A stretch of 64,000 nt of DNA from positions 2,914,001 to 2,978,000 of the forward strand of contig NZ_CP021422.1 of NCBI RefSeq assembly GCF_002201475.1. The letters run 5' to 3'. This DNA is from Acutalibacter muris. GTDB lineage: Bacteria > Bacillota > Clostridia > Oscillospirales > Acutalibacteraceae. Positions 27,697 through 35,517 of the stretch are shown here, piece after piece; within the stretch, counting starts at the first letter, position 1, and the number at the start of each line of letters is the position of its first letter. Both the position numbers and the translations under genes were made by a program. A model generated the notes under the pieces. That model saw only the letters and a list, made by a program, of their open reading frames with translations, did no database searches and was not told where the DNA came from.

Positions 27697-27786
27697 AGTA
27701 TCAACCTCGTAAGCATATTATTACCATATTATAGCACAATCCTTGGCCAGGGGGAAGTCTTTTTTATTTTCTTCCTTCGCCCCATA

Positions 27787-27816
27787 TTGACAGGCCTCGG
27801 CAGCTTGTTCTATAAT
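27787..27816 (+). promoter_or_regulatory. promoter of yfbR
   Basis: TTGACA (27787-27792), 18-nt spacer, TATAAT (27811-27816), 33 nt before the yfbR start. Confidence 0.85.
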
Positions 27817-27848
27817 AAAGTCCCTATAAGCTTGAAAGGAGCCGTAAG

Positions 27849-28496
27849 ATGTACCACTTTTTCGCCATGCTCTCCCGCATGAAGTACATAAACCGCTGGG
27901 GCCTTATGCGCAACACCCGCAGCGAGAACCTCTCAGAGCACTCCTTAGAGACGGCCATAATCGCCCACGCCCTGGCGGTTATAGGAAACACCCGCTTCGG
28001 CAAAAGCTACGATCCCCAGCGGGCGGCGGCCCTGGCCCTTCTCCACGACGCGTCGGAGATAATCACCGGGGATATGCCCACGCCGGTAAAATACCACTCA
28101 GAGGAGATACGCAAGGCTTATGCCGAGGTGGAAAACCTGGCGGTGGAGCGCCTTGTGGCCCTGCTGCCCGAGGAGTTCCGCCCATATTATAGGGAACTGA
28201 TGACCATGTCCGCCCCGGGGGACGGAGAGCTTAAGCTCCTGATAAAGGCTGCCGACCGCATCTCCGCCGCCATAAAGTGCATAGAGGAGCGTCTTTCCGG
28301 CAACCAGGACTTCCGGGAGGCCGAACGCAGCACCATGAAGCTCATTAAAGACATGGACCTGCCCGAGGCGGAATACTTTATAGGCGAGTTCCTTCCCAGC
28401 TACGGCCTGACCCTGGACGAGCAGAACTACTCCACCACCGCCGGGGTGAAGGTGTCGGAGGACTCCCAGATGTTCTTTTCCAAGGCGCTGGAATAA
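27849..28496 (+). CDS. HD-domain 5'-deoxynucleotidase, YfbR-like
   Basis: HD phosphohydrolase of the YfbR/HDDC2 group that dephosphorylates deoxynucleoside monophosphates. Metal ligands visible: RSENLSEHSLETAII (first His), LLHDASEIITGDMPTP (HD, near residue 66) and AADRISAAIK (last Asp, near 140). 215 residues. GAAAGGAG before the ATG. It has its own promoter and is divergent from yfhO. Confidence 0.9.
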   Translation: MYHFFAMLSRMKYINRWGLMRNTRSENLSEHSLETAIIAHALAVIGNTRFGKSYDPQRAAALALLHDASEIITGDMPTPVKYHSEEIRKAYAEVENLAVERLVALLPEEFRPYYRELMTMSAPGDGELKLLIKAADRISAAIKCIEERLSGNQDFREAERSTMKLIKDMDLPEAEYFIGEFLPSYGLTLDEQNYSTTAGVKVSEDSQMFFSKALE

Positions 28497-28511
28497 TTCT
28501 TGATTTCCTGC

Positions 28512-28540
28512 TTGCATTTTCTGGGCGGGCGTGGTATAAT
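28512..28540 (+). promoter_or_regulatory. promoter of the antitoxin RNA
   Basis: TTGCAT (28512-28517), 17-nt spacer, TATAAT (28535-28540). The transcript would start near 28547 and meet a terminator at 28584-28615. Confidence 0.75.
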
Positions 28541-28546
28541 GACAGT

Positions 28547-28618
28547 GCAAAAGATAATATTTCTTGCATGTTTTCACCAAAGCGAACCCCCGGAGAAGCC
28601 ACTCTCCGGGGGTTCATT
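28547..28618 (+). ncRNA. predicted type I antitoxin small RNA
   Basis: Short RNA of about 70 nt between a SigA-type promoter and a 13-bp terminator stem. Its first 30 nt match the plus strand of the toxin start region (28700-28732) with one 3-nt gap and a few differences: the blocks AAAAGATAA, TCTTGCAT and TTTTCACC are shared. The RNA is therefore antisense to the toxin mRNA ribosome-binding site and start codon and could block translation. It is encoded separately from, not opposite, that region. No expression data. Confidence 0.7.
28584..28615. terminator. shared terminator of antitoxin RNA and toxin mRNA
   Basis: Perfect 13-bp stem GAACCCCCGGAGA / TCTCCGGGGGTTC with loop AGCCAC. It sits between the convergent small RNA and toxin gene. 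T-runs are short on both sides. Confidence 0.75.
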
Positions 28619-28623
28619 TAGGC

Positions 28624-28722
28624 TTACTTGCCGCCCTTCAGGCTGTCAAGCCACTTGATTATGTAGTGCGATGCTACATTTACTGCGACAGCCATCACAA
28701 AAGATAACATTGCCTCTTGCAT
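28624..28722 (-). CDS. small hydrophobic toxin-like peptide (type I toxin)
   Basis: A 32-residue peptide too short for most gene finders. It starts MQEAMLSFVMAVAVNV, so one transmembrane helix, then HYIIKWLDSLKGGK, a short basic tail: the form of Clostridial/Bacillus type I membrane toxins. The ribosome-binding site GGGGGTG is 7 nt before the ATG. It has a strong promoter upstream, a 5' leader hairpin, and a neighbouring small RNA complementary to the start region. Toxicity is inferred. Confidence 0.75.
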   Translation of the reverse strand: MQEAMLSFVMAVAVNVASHYIIKWLDSLKGGK

Positions 28723-28770
28723 CTTTTCACCCCCTCTCTGCTTGCAGAGTAGGTGGTGGCAAGCAAACAC

Positions 28771-28800
28771 ATTATAACCTATATTGTATAATTCTGTCAA
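28771..28800 (-). promoter_or_regulatory. promoter of the toxin gene, overlapping a dusB promoter element
   Basis: Minus strand TTGACA (28795-28800), 18-nt spacer, TATAAT (28771-28776). On the plus strand a TATAAT at 28787-28792, inside the same stretch, may serve dusB. The toxin leader then carries a GCTTGC/GCAAGC stem (28740-28764) just before the ribosome-binding site. Confidence 0.8.
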
Positions 28801-28824
28801 CATAAAGTAAAGGAGGACCCGCCC

Positions 28825-29811
28825 TTGAAAATAGGAAACCTTGAGATAAAGGGCCCCGCCGCCCTGGCCCCCATGGCCGGAGTCACCGACGCGGCCTTCC
28901 GCCGTGTATGCGCGGACATCGGCGCAGCCTACACCGTCACGGAGATGATAAGCTCCCGGGCCCTGGACTTTAACGACCGCAAGAGCCTGGAGCTCTGTGA
29001 CCTTTCCCGCGACCAGGGCCCGGTATTCCTCCAGATATTTGGAGACGACCCCGCCTGCATGGGCCGTGCCGCGGAGAAGATGGCGGCGCTCTCCCCGGCG
29101 GGTATTGACATAAACATGGGCTGCCCGGTCCCAAAGATAGTGAACTCCGGCGCAGGCAGCGCCCTTTTAAAGGACCCGCAAAAATGCGGCGAGATCGTCC
29201 ATGCCGTAAAAAAAGCCGTAAAACCGTCCGGCCTGCCCGTGACCGTAAAAATACGCTCCGGCTGGGACCCGGAGCACATAAACGCCGTAGAGACCGCCAA
29301 AATATGCGAACAGGCCGGGGCCGACGCCATAGCCGTCCACGCCCGCACCCGGGAGCAGTTCTACTCGGGCGCCGCCGACTGGTCCATTATAAAGGCCGTC
29401 AAGGAGGCGGTGTCCCTCCCGGTAATCGGCAACGGCGACGTGACAGACCCCCTCTCCGCCGGCCGTATGCTTTCGGAGACCGGCTGCGACCTGGTGATGG
29501 TGGGCCGCGCCGCCCTTGGGAACCCCTGGGTGTTCAGGGATATCAACGCCCATATACGAGACCTAAGCCTTATAATACCTCCTCCGCCCCTTTCCCAGCG
29601 GCTCCTGACTATGCGCAGGCATATCTCCATGATGTGCGAGTACAAGACCGAGGGCCGGGCCATGCGTGAAGCCCGCAAGCATGTGGGCTGGTACTTAAAG
29701 GGTATGCGCGGGGCGGCGGAGTTCCGGCGGCGGGCCGGGGAGCTCTGTACCCTTGAGGACCTGGACAGGCTCATTGAGGACGTGTACAGAGCCTCCCTTT
29801 CAGAAAAATAA
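28825..29811 (+). CDS. dusB: tRNA-dihydrouridine synthase
   Basis: FMN enzyme reducing uridines in the tRNA D-loop. LAPMAGVTDAAFRRV near residue 12, NMGCPVPKIVNSGAGSALL near 95 (catalytic Cys), VKIRSGWD and IGNGDVTDP, GRAALGNPWVF near 225 are the Dus motifs. 328 residues. The start is a TTG at 28825, with AAAGGAGG eight nt upstream. Confidence 0.96.
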   Translation: MKIGNLEIKGPAALAPMAGVTDAAFRRVCADIGAAYTVTEMISSRALDFNDRKSLELCDLSRDQGPVFLQIFGDDPACMGRAAEKMAALSPAGIDINMGCPVPKIVNSGAGSALLKDPQKCGEIVHAVKKAVKPSGLPVTVKIRSGWDPEHINAVETAKICEQAGADAIAVHARTREQFYSGAADWSIIKAVKEAVSLPVIGNGDVTDPLSAGRMLSETGCDLVMVGRAALGNPWVFRDINAHIRDLSLIIPPPPLSQRLLTMRRHISMMCEYKTEGRAMREARKHVGWYLKGMRGAAEFRRRAGELCTLEDLDRLIEDVYRASLSEK

Positions 29812-29827
29812 ACTGCCAAAATTACCC

Positions 29828-29909
29828 TTGCATTTTTGCTTTATATGTGTTAAAATATACTCGTAAAGCGCAAGGCTTCACCCCGGAGACGGCACTCCGG
29901 GGTTTCTTT
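29828..29909 (+). ncRNA. short terminated transcript or attenuator upstream of polA
   Basis: TTGCAT (29828-29833), 17-nt spacer, TAAAAT (29851-29856), then within 50 nt a perfect stem CCCCGGAG / CTCCGGGG (29881-29902) followed by TTTCTTT. The promoter and terminator resemble those of the antitoxin RNA at 28512-28618, including the AAAGCG and TTCACC words before the stem, but the toxin-complementary part is missing. Either a small RNA or a polA attenuator. Confidence 0.5.
29881..29909 (+). terminator. terminator between dusB and polA
   Basis: 8-bp perfect GC stem with loop ACGGCA and a T-rich tail; it also ends dusB readthrough. Confidence 0.8.
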
Positions 29910-29939
29910 GTATAAGCTATCCCCAAAGGAGTGTGCTCA

Positions 29940-32507
29940 ATGAAACTTTTAGTCCTCGACGGCAACAGCCTCCTCAACCGCGCCTTCTTCGGCATCAAGC
30001 TCCTCTCCACCAAGTCCGGCGACTTCACCAACGGCATCTACGGCTTTCTCACCATGTTCCGAAAAATTTATGACGAAACCGAGCCCGACGCCGTTGCCAT
30101 CGCCTTCGATATGCGGGCCCCCACCTTCCGCCACAAGCAGTACGCCGGCTATAAGTCCAACCGCAAGGGTATGCCCGAGGAGCTGGCCCAGCAGCTCCCG
30201 GTCCTTCAGCAGCTTCTAAAGGACCTTGGCTACCGCATAGTCACCTGCGAGGGCTGGGAGGCCGATGACATTTTGGGCACCCTCTCCGCCGCCGCCGAGC
30301 GGGAGGGCAGCGCCTGCGTCATCGCCACCGGCGACCGGGACAGCCTGCAGCTGGTCTCCTCCGCCACCACCGTCCGGCTCATGAGCACCAAGTTCGGCCA
30401 GCCCCAGGTGACGGTCTACGACGAGGCCAAAATTATGGAGGAGTACGGCGTGACCCCCCATCAGATGATTGACCTCAAGGCCCTCCAGGGCGACAGCTCC
30501 GACTGCATCCCCGGCGTGGCGGGCATCGGCCCCAAGGGCGCGGGGGAGCTGGTGCAGAAGTACGGCTCCCTGGAAAATATCTACAATAATCTCGACGACC
30601 CGGAGATAAAGCCCGCCGCCCGCAGGAAGCTTGAAGCTTCAAAGGACAACGCCTTTATGAGCTACGAGCTGGGCACCATCCGCCGGGACGCGCCCATTGA
30701 GACGGACCTCTCCCAGTATGTCCCCACCTCCGGCGACCCCCAGAGCGCCGGGAGCACAATGGTGCGCCTGGAGCTATTTTCCCTGATAGAAAAGTTTGGC
30801 CTTACCGCCGCGCCCGCCCAGGAGACCACCGTCGCCGCGGGCAGACCCGAGGTCATAGAGCTCCCGGACGGCGCGCCCCTGCTGGCCCGGCTTGAGGACG
30901 CGGGCGCGGCCTGCTTCTACTGCCACTGGGACAAGTCCGGGGAGCTCCTGTCACTTATCTTCGCCCACAAGGACATTTTGTGGCGTGTCACCCCGGACAG
31001 TGCGTTTTTACTGGCCTTCTTCACCAACCCCCTCATAAAAAAGCACACCCACGACATAAAGCCCCTGCACCGGCTGGCCCTCAGTATGGGCTGCAAGCTC
31101 GAGTCCGTCTCTCTGGACACGGCCCTGGCGGCATACCTTCTGAACCCCTCGGCCACCGGCTACGACGTACTGCGGCTGGCGGCGGAATACTCCGTGCCCC
31201 TGCCGGACTTCGAGCAGGAGGAATATAACTGCGCGGCAGTTATGCCCGGCCTATGCCAAGCCCTTCAAAAGGCCATCGACGGCAATAACCAGCGGGAGCT
31301 TTTGGAAAACATCGAGATACCATTAAGCTTTGTCCTGGCCCAGATGGAGCATATTGGTTTCTATGTGGACAGCGAAAGCATAAAGGAGTACGGAGAGAAG
31401 CTCCAAAAAGAGGTGGAGAGCCTGCACGACTCCATCATTGAGCAGGTGGGGTACGACTTCAACATCAACTCCCCCAAGCAGCTGGGCGAAGCCCTTTTCG
31501 AGAAGCTGGGCCTGCCCCACGGAAAAAAGACCAAGTCCGGCTGGTCCACCAATGCGGACGTGCTGGAATCCCTGCGGCCCATGAACCCGGTGGTGGACGA
31601 GATACTCCGTTACCGCACGGTGGCAAAGCTCAAGTCCACCTACTGCGACGGACTCTTGAAGGTGATCGGCCCCGACGGCCGAATACACTCCAGCTTTAAC
31701 CAGACCGAGACCCGCACCGGCCGCATCTCCAGCACCGAGCCCAATATGCAGAACATCCCCGTGCGCACCCCCATCGGCCGGGAGCTCCGCAAGTTCTTCG
31801 CCGCCGAGCACGGCGTGCTTGTGGACGCGGACTACAGCCAGATAGAGCTTAGGGTCCTGGCCCATGTGGCCAACGACCCCGCCATGCGGGAGGACTTTTT
31901 GCAGGGCCACGACATCCACGCGTCAACTGCCGCCAGGGTCTTCAATATGCCCCAGGAGCTCATCACCTCGCAGCTTCGCAGCCGGGCAAAGGCGGTGAAC
32001 TTCGGCATAGTCTACGGCATCGGGGCCTACTCCCTGTCCCAGGATATCGGGGTCAGCGTCAAGGAGGCGGACGCTTATATTAAAGAGTACCTGCGCAACT
32101 ACTCCGGGGTGGACGCCTACATGAAGGAGGTGGCGGACAGCGCCCGGGAGACAGGGTACGTAGAGGATATGTTCGGCCGCAGGAGATACCTGCCGGAGCT
32201 CAAGAGCAGTAACTTCAATATGCGCTCCTTCGGGGAGCGTGTAGCCAGGAATATGCCCATACAGGGGGCGGCGGCGGATATCATCAAGATTGCCATGATA
32301 AGGGTAAGCAGGCGGCTGGAGGCCGAGGGTCTAAAGGCCCGGATGATACTTCAGGTCCACGACGAGCTGATAGTGGAGTGCCCCCAGCAGGAGCAGGAGC
32401 AGGTCAAGGCCCTTCTCACCGAGGAGATGGAGCAGGCGGTAAACCTCAGCGTGCCCATGGTGGCCGAGGCCAACGCCGGTAAAACCTGGTATGACGCAAA
32501 AGGGTAA
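29940..32507 (+). CDS. polA: DNA polymerase I
   Basis: 855 residues. N-terminal 5'-3' exonuclease (LVLDGNSLLNRAFFG, ATGDRDSLQLV, LQGDSSDCIPGVAGIGPKGA), a middle domain and a complete polymerase domain with motif A DADYSQIELRVLA near 630, the O-helix RAKAVNFGIVYG and motif C QVHDELIVE near 815. The middle domain lacks the DxE and other acidic residues of the 3'-5' exonuclease, so proofreading is probably absent, as in Bacillus. ATG 29940 has AAAGGAG eight nt upstream; an upstream GTG at 29931 overlaps that site. Confidence 0.97.
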   Translation: MKLLVLDGNSLLNRAFFGIKLLSTKSGDFTNGIYGFLTMFRKIYDETEPDAVAIAFDMRAPTFRHKQYAGYKSNRKGMPEELAQQLPVLQQLLKDLGYRIVTCEGWEADDILGTLSAAAEREGSACVIATGDRDSLQLVSSATTVRLMSTKFGQPQVTVYDEAKIMEEYGVTPHQMIDLKALQGDSSDCIPGVAGIGPKGAGELVQKYGSLENIYNNLDDPEIKPAARRKLEASKDNAFMSYELGTIRRDAPIETDLSQYVPTSGDPQSAGSTMVRLELFSLIEKFGLTAAPAQETTVAAGRPEVIELPDGAPLLARLEDAGAACFYCHWDKSGELLSLIFAHKDILWRVTPDSAFLLAFFTNPLIKKHTHDIKPLHRLALSMGCKLESVSLDTALAAYLLNPSATGYDVLRLAAEYSVPLPDFEQEEYNCAAVMPGLCQALQKAIDGNNQRELLENIEIPLSFVLAQMEHIGFYVDSESIKEYGEKLQKEVESLHDSIIEQVGYDFNINSPKQLGEALFEKLGLPHGKKTKSGWSTNADVLESLRPMNPVVDEILRYRTVAKLKSTYCDGLLKVIGPDGRIHSSFNQTETRTGRISSTEPNMQNIPVRTPIGRELRKFFAAEHGVLVDADYSQIELRVLAHVANDPAMREDFLQGHDIHASTAARVFNMPQELITSQLRSRAKAVNFGIVYGIGAYSLSQDIGVSVKEADAYIKEYLRNYSGVDAYMKEVADSARETGYVEDMFGRRRYLPELKSSNFNMRSFGERVARNMPIQGAAADIIKIAMIRVSRRLEAEGLKARMILQVHDELIVECPQQEQEQVKALLTEEMEQAVNLSVPMVAEANAGKTWYDAKG

Positions 32508-32590
32508 TGATTTTGCCCACCCGCACCAGTTATTTTTGTGGGGACCGCGTCTCCACACCCGCAAGGACAAGAACGAAAGGGAGAAAAAGC

Positions 32591-32980
32591 ATGAAACGAG
32601 TGATAACCTACGGCACCTTTGACCTGATACATTACGGCCATATCAACCTTCTGAAGAGGGCAAAAGAATTGGGCGACTACCTGATAGTCGCCCTGTCGAC
32701 GGATGAATTCAACTGGAGGGAGAAGCAGAAAAAATGCTACTTCAGCTATGAGGAGCGCCAGCGGCTTTTAGAGGCCATCCGCTACGTGGACCTGGTGATA
32801 CCCGAGGAGAACTGGGAACAGAAGGTCACGGACGTGCAGCTCTACAAGGTGGACACCTTTGTAATGGGCGACGACTGGGCGGGAAAGTTCGACTTTCTAA
32901 AGGACTTCTGCAACGTGGTCTATCTGCCCCGCACGCCGGAGATATCCACCACCCAGATAAAGCAGGACCTGAAGCAATAA
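32591..32980 (+). CDS. tagD: glycerol-3-phosphate cytidylyltransferase
   Basis: Makes CDP-glycerol for teichoic-acid type polymers. 129 residues with YGTFDLIHYGHINLLKRA at the N-terminus (HxGH catalytic motif) and RTPEISTTQIK near the end, both TagD hallmarks. ATG 32591 has GGGAGAAA upstream; the frame is open further upstream but without family similarity. No other tag genes are nearby; with csbB/yfhO it supports a glycerol-containing wall or lipoteichoic polymer. Confidence 0.93.
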   Translation: MKRVITYGTFDLIHYGHINLLKRAKELGDYLIVALSTDEFNWREKQKKCYFSYEERQRLLEAIRYVDLVIPEENWEQKVTDVQLYKVDTFVMGDDWAGKFDFLKDFCNVVYLPRTPEISTTQIKQDLKQ

Positions 32981-32989
32981 TAATGTATA

Positions 32990-33790
32990 TTATTTCAGCC
33001 GCACATACACCAGCGACGGACCTGCATTATCCTTGCGCTCGGTCCTTATCTCGAACATATCCAGGGAATCCAGGAACGGCGTAAGCTTTGAAAACCCGAA
33101 GTTGCGCACGTCAAAATCGGGATAGCGCTTGCTGAGAAGGTTCCCCACCTTGCCGGTGAATATCCAGTCGTCCTCGTCAGAGTTCTCCCGCACAATACTG
33201 CGAAGGGCGTTGCGGATGGTGCCGAGGCTGGTCTTCGGCTCCTCTTTTGGCTCCTCCTTGGCCTTCGCGGGCTTCTGGGGAGTCTTTTTCTGCGCCGCGG
33301 GCTTCTTCTTAGCCGCCGGCTTCTGCGGCTCCTCCAGCTCCTCCTCGTCCGCGTTGGAAAGGAGGTCCAGATACTTAAAGGAGCTGCACGCGGCGATAAA
33401 GGAGTTGGGGGTCTTGCTCTCCCCCATGCCCACCACGGTCATGCCGGACTCCCGCAGCCGGGCCGCAAGCCGTGTAAAGTCGCTGTCCGAGGACACCAGG
33501 CAGAAGCCGTCCACACTGCCGGAATAGAGTATGTCCATGGCGTCGATTATCATGGCCGAGTCCGTGGAGTTCTTCCCGGTGGTATAGCTGTACTGCTGTA
33601 TGGGCAGCAGGGAGTTCTCCACCAGGGTGGTCTTCCAGGAGATAAGCGAAGGATTGGTCCAGTCCCCGTAGATACGCTTATAGGTGGCGATCCCCTCTTT
33701 GGAGATCTCGTCCATTATAAGCTTTATATACCTGTTGGAAATATTGTCCGCGTCTATAAGCACCGCAAAACGGCTGTCGTTGTTTGCCAT
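32990..33790 (-). CDS. NYN-domain ribonuclease-like protein with a LOTUS (OST-HTH) domain
   Basis: 266 residues. N-terminal NYN/LabA-like PIN-fold domain: FAVLIDADNISNRY near residue 10, STDSAMIIDAMD near 90 and LVSSDSDFTRLAAR near 115 give the acidic site. A linker of about 35 residues rich in Lys, Pro, Ala and Glu (about 160-195) leads to a C-terminal OST-HTH/LOTUS domain (GTIRNALRSIVRE ... RNFGFSKLTPFLDS). LOTUS domains bind RNA, including G-quadruplexes, so RNA cleavage or decay is likely; the target is unknown. Convergent with tagD, 9 nt away. Confidence 0.88.
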   Translation of the reverse strand: MANNDSRFAVLIDADNISNRYIKLIMDEISKEGIATYKRIYGDWTNPSLISWKTTLVENSLLPIQQYSYTTGKNSTDSAMIIDAMDILYSGSVDGFCLVSSDSDFTRLAARLRESGMTVVGMGESKTPNSFIAACSSFKYLDLLSNADEEELEEPQKPAAKKKPAAQKKTPQKPAKAKEEPKEEPKTSLGTIRNALRSIVRENSDEDDWIFTGKVGNLLSKRYPDFDVRNFGFSKLTPFLDSLDMFEIRTERKDNAGPSLVYVRLK

Positions 33791-33800
33791 ATTAGCCCCC

Positions 33801-34364
33801 TTAAAGCCCTATCTCGTCATGGTTCTCGCGCATACCCATAATGCACTTTTCCATCACCGTGTCGATGTCCGTATGGAGTCTCTCGCAGCCGTCAAGGATA
33901 ATCTGCCTGTCCACCCCGGCGGCAAATCTCTTATCCTTAAACTTCTTCTTAACGGACTTTACCTCCAGGTCCATGACAGACTTCGAGGGCCGCATAAGGG
34001 CTGTGGCGTTTATAAGGCCGCTCAATTCGTCTATAGTATAGAGCACCTTCTCCATATAGCGCTCCGGCTCCGCGTCGCTGCATATGCCGTAACCGTGGCT
34101 TATGACGGCGTGTATAAAGCCCTCGTCATACCCCGCCCCTTTAAGTATCTCCACGGCCTTCTTGCAGTGCTCCTGTGGGTACTTCTCATAGTCCACGTCG
34201 TGCAGCAGCCCCACTGCGCCCCAATACTCCACGCCCTCGGGGGCCTTTTCCTCACCGGCCTCCTTCGCATAGTACCGCATAATGGCCTCCACCTGCAATC
34301 CGTGCTTTATAAGCGCTTCGCTCTCGTTATACTCCTTCAAAAGCGCAAGGGCTTTTTCTCTCAT
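33801..34364 (-). CDS. HD-domain phosphohydrolase-like protein
   Basis: 187 residues; IKHGLQVEAIMRYYAKE gives a first His, WGAVGLLHDVDYEKYP the HD pair near residue 55 and AVISHGYG a third His near 87. Similar to metal-dependent HD proteins of Clostridia without known substrate. Upstream of it on the same strand lies a coding remnant. Confidence 0.82.
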   Translation of the reverse strand: MREKALALLKEYNESEALIKHGLQVEAIMRYYAKEAGEEKAPEGVEYWGAVGLLHDVDYEKYPQEHCKKAVEILKGAGYDEGFIHAVISHGYGICSDAEPERYMEKVLYTIDELSGLINATALMRPSKSVMDLEVKSVKKKFKDKRFAAGVDRQIILDGCERLHTDIDTVMEKCIMGMRENHDEIGL

Positions 34365-34388
34365 ATTATCAGACTTCCTCTCTATAAT

Positions 34389-34541
34389 TTAATTTTCCAG
34401 TTCCCGGCTATAATTGCCCAGCAGCGCAAAGGCCATGTCCCCGGCCTCAATGAGCCGGATAAGGTTTGGGTGACTCAAATCCCTATAAACCGGCAGCGCC
34501 CCTTTATAAGCGGCCAAAGAGGACGCGCGCGCGTCCTCTTA
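34389..34541 (-). pseudogene. C-terminal remnant, possibly of a protein-kinase-like gene
   Basis: An open frame of about 49 codons without a start codon, ending at TAA 34389-34391. It reads YKGALPVYRDLSHPNLIRLI and then EAGDMAFALLGNYSRELEN. The HPNLIRL segment is like the N-lobe of serine/threonine kinases. It begins at a perfect 24-nt palindrome. Probably a deletion scar; the family call is tentative. Confidence 0.4.
34517..34540. terminator. perfect 24-nt palindrome, possible terminator
   Basis: AAGAGGACGCGC / GCGCGTCCTCTT, a perfect self-complementary stretch 9 nt after the stop of the GNAT-DUF3795 gene. In the minus direction only a short T-run (CTCTTTGG) follows, so it is a weak terminator or a protein-binding site. 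Confidence 0.5.
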
Positions 34542-34548
34542 ACAGCCG

Positions 34549-35427
34549 TTATTCTTTTCTACCGTACTCTAAAAGGTCTAAGATTTCCTGCTCGTTCTCC
34601 AGGTCATAGTCCCCGGTGAGCCCGTCAGGGTAGTGGTAGACTATCCCCGCCCGCTCATTTTCCGCAAGGCGGTCCAGAAGCCCCTGTTCGCCGTGCTCCT
34701 TCGCAAAGCGCACAAAGGCCCGCATTCGCGGCTTCTCAAGCATACCCTTGCCACAGGGAAACTCCGAACACTCCCAGCAGCCCCCAAGGCCCTTTTCCGT
34801 AACGCAGCCGTAATTCTGGCACTCGGCATACGTCGCGCAGCCGTTCTGCTTACAGCCCTTACAGTCCGCATTCTCGCTGCAAAGACAGCAGGCCAAACCG
34901 CAGTAGGCTATCCCCAGCTCCCGCTTCATCTTACTAAAGCTCAGCCTGTAGTAGCCCTCATACTCCCGGAACCTCTCCGGTCCCGAGAAGCCCAGTTCCG
35001 CAAGCACCGCCCGCCGGGCCGAAGCTTCGGTCACGGCCTTGGTGACCACGGCGCCCATGGGAAAGTCCTTGGGAAAACGCTCAACTGCAAGAGCATACAG
35101 TTCCCTCAAGACCTCCGGCCGCTCATAATCAGTACGCAGGTCCACCCGAAGCACGCCGGTCTCCCCGCCGAAGATCTCCAGAGTGCCCACGGCTTCGCCG
35201 GTGCGCTTATCAATGACGGCTGGGCGGGCGTAGTCCTCCCCCTGCCAGATATCGATATAGGACTCCATATCCTCCAGGGTATTGCAGAGGAACCCCCGCG
35301 AACAGTTGTCGTCGTTCATCAGCGCCACGGCGGCGGTATCGGAGTAGCACCGCAGAAGCTGTGGCGCGTCCTCCTTTTTCACCTGCCGCAGAAGGAAATT
35401 TTCGCTCTCATAGCTGTAGTCTCTCAT
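34549..35427 (-). CDS. GNAT acetyltransferase fused to a DUF3795 zinc-type domain
   Basis: 292 residues in two parts. Residues 1-165 are a GNAT-like domain (FLLRQVKKEDAPQLLRCY at the start, acceptor strands and a FSGPERFREYEGYYRLSFSK end). Residues about 170-292 are a DUF3795 domain: AYCGLACCLCSENADCKGC, then GGCWECSEFPCGKGML, nine or more cysteines that could bind metal. Separate proteins in many bacteria. A palindrome GAACGTGTGTTC, like the Bacillota LexA box, overlaps its promoter region. Confidence 0.83.
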   Translation of the reverse strand: MRDYSYESENFLLRQVKKEDAPQLLRCYSDTAAVALMNDDNCSRGFLCNTLEDMESYIDIWQGEDYARPAVIDKRTGEAVGTLEIFGGETGVLRVDLRTDYERPEVLRELYALAVERFPKDFPMGAVVTKAVTEASARRAVLAELGFSGPERFREYEGYYRLSFSKMKRELGIAYCGLACCLCSENADCKGCKQNGCATYAECQNYGCVTEKGLGGCWECSEFPCGKGMLEKPRMRAFVRFAKEHGEQGLLDRLAENERAGIVYHYPDGLTGDYDLENEQEILDLLEYGRKE

Positions 35428-35451
35428 ATGCCTATGCTCCCTTCAAGTATA

Positions 35452-35463
35452 GAACGTGTGTTC
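35452..35463 (-). promoter_or_regulatory. LexA(DinR)-like SOS box
   Basis: GAACGTGTGTTC matches GAAC-N4-GTTC and lies 25 nt before the start of the GNAT-DUF3795 gene. It abuts a TATACT (-10-like) on the minus strand, a position suited to repression. The flanking bases are A/T rather than the usual C/G. Confidence 0.5.
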
Positions 35464-35517
35464 TAGTCCAAGCATAGCATAGGCGCCGAAAAAAGTCAAG
35501 CTTTATCGAACAAAGTT

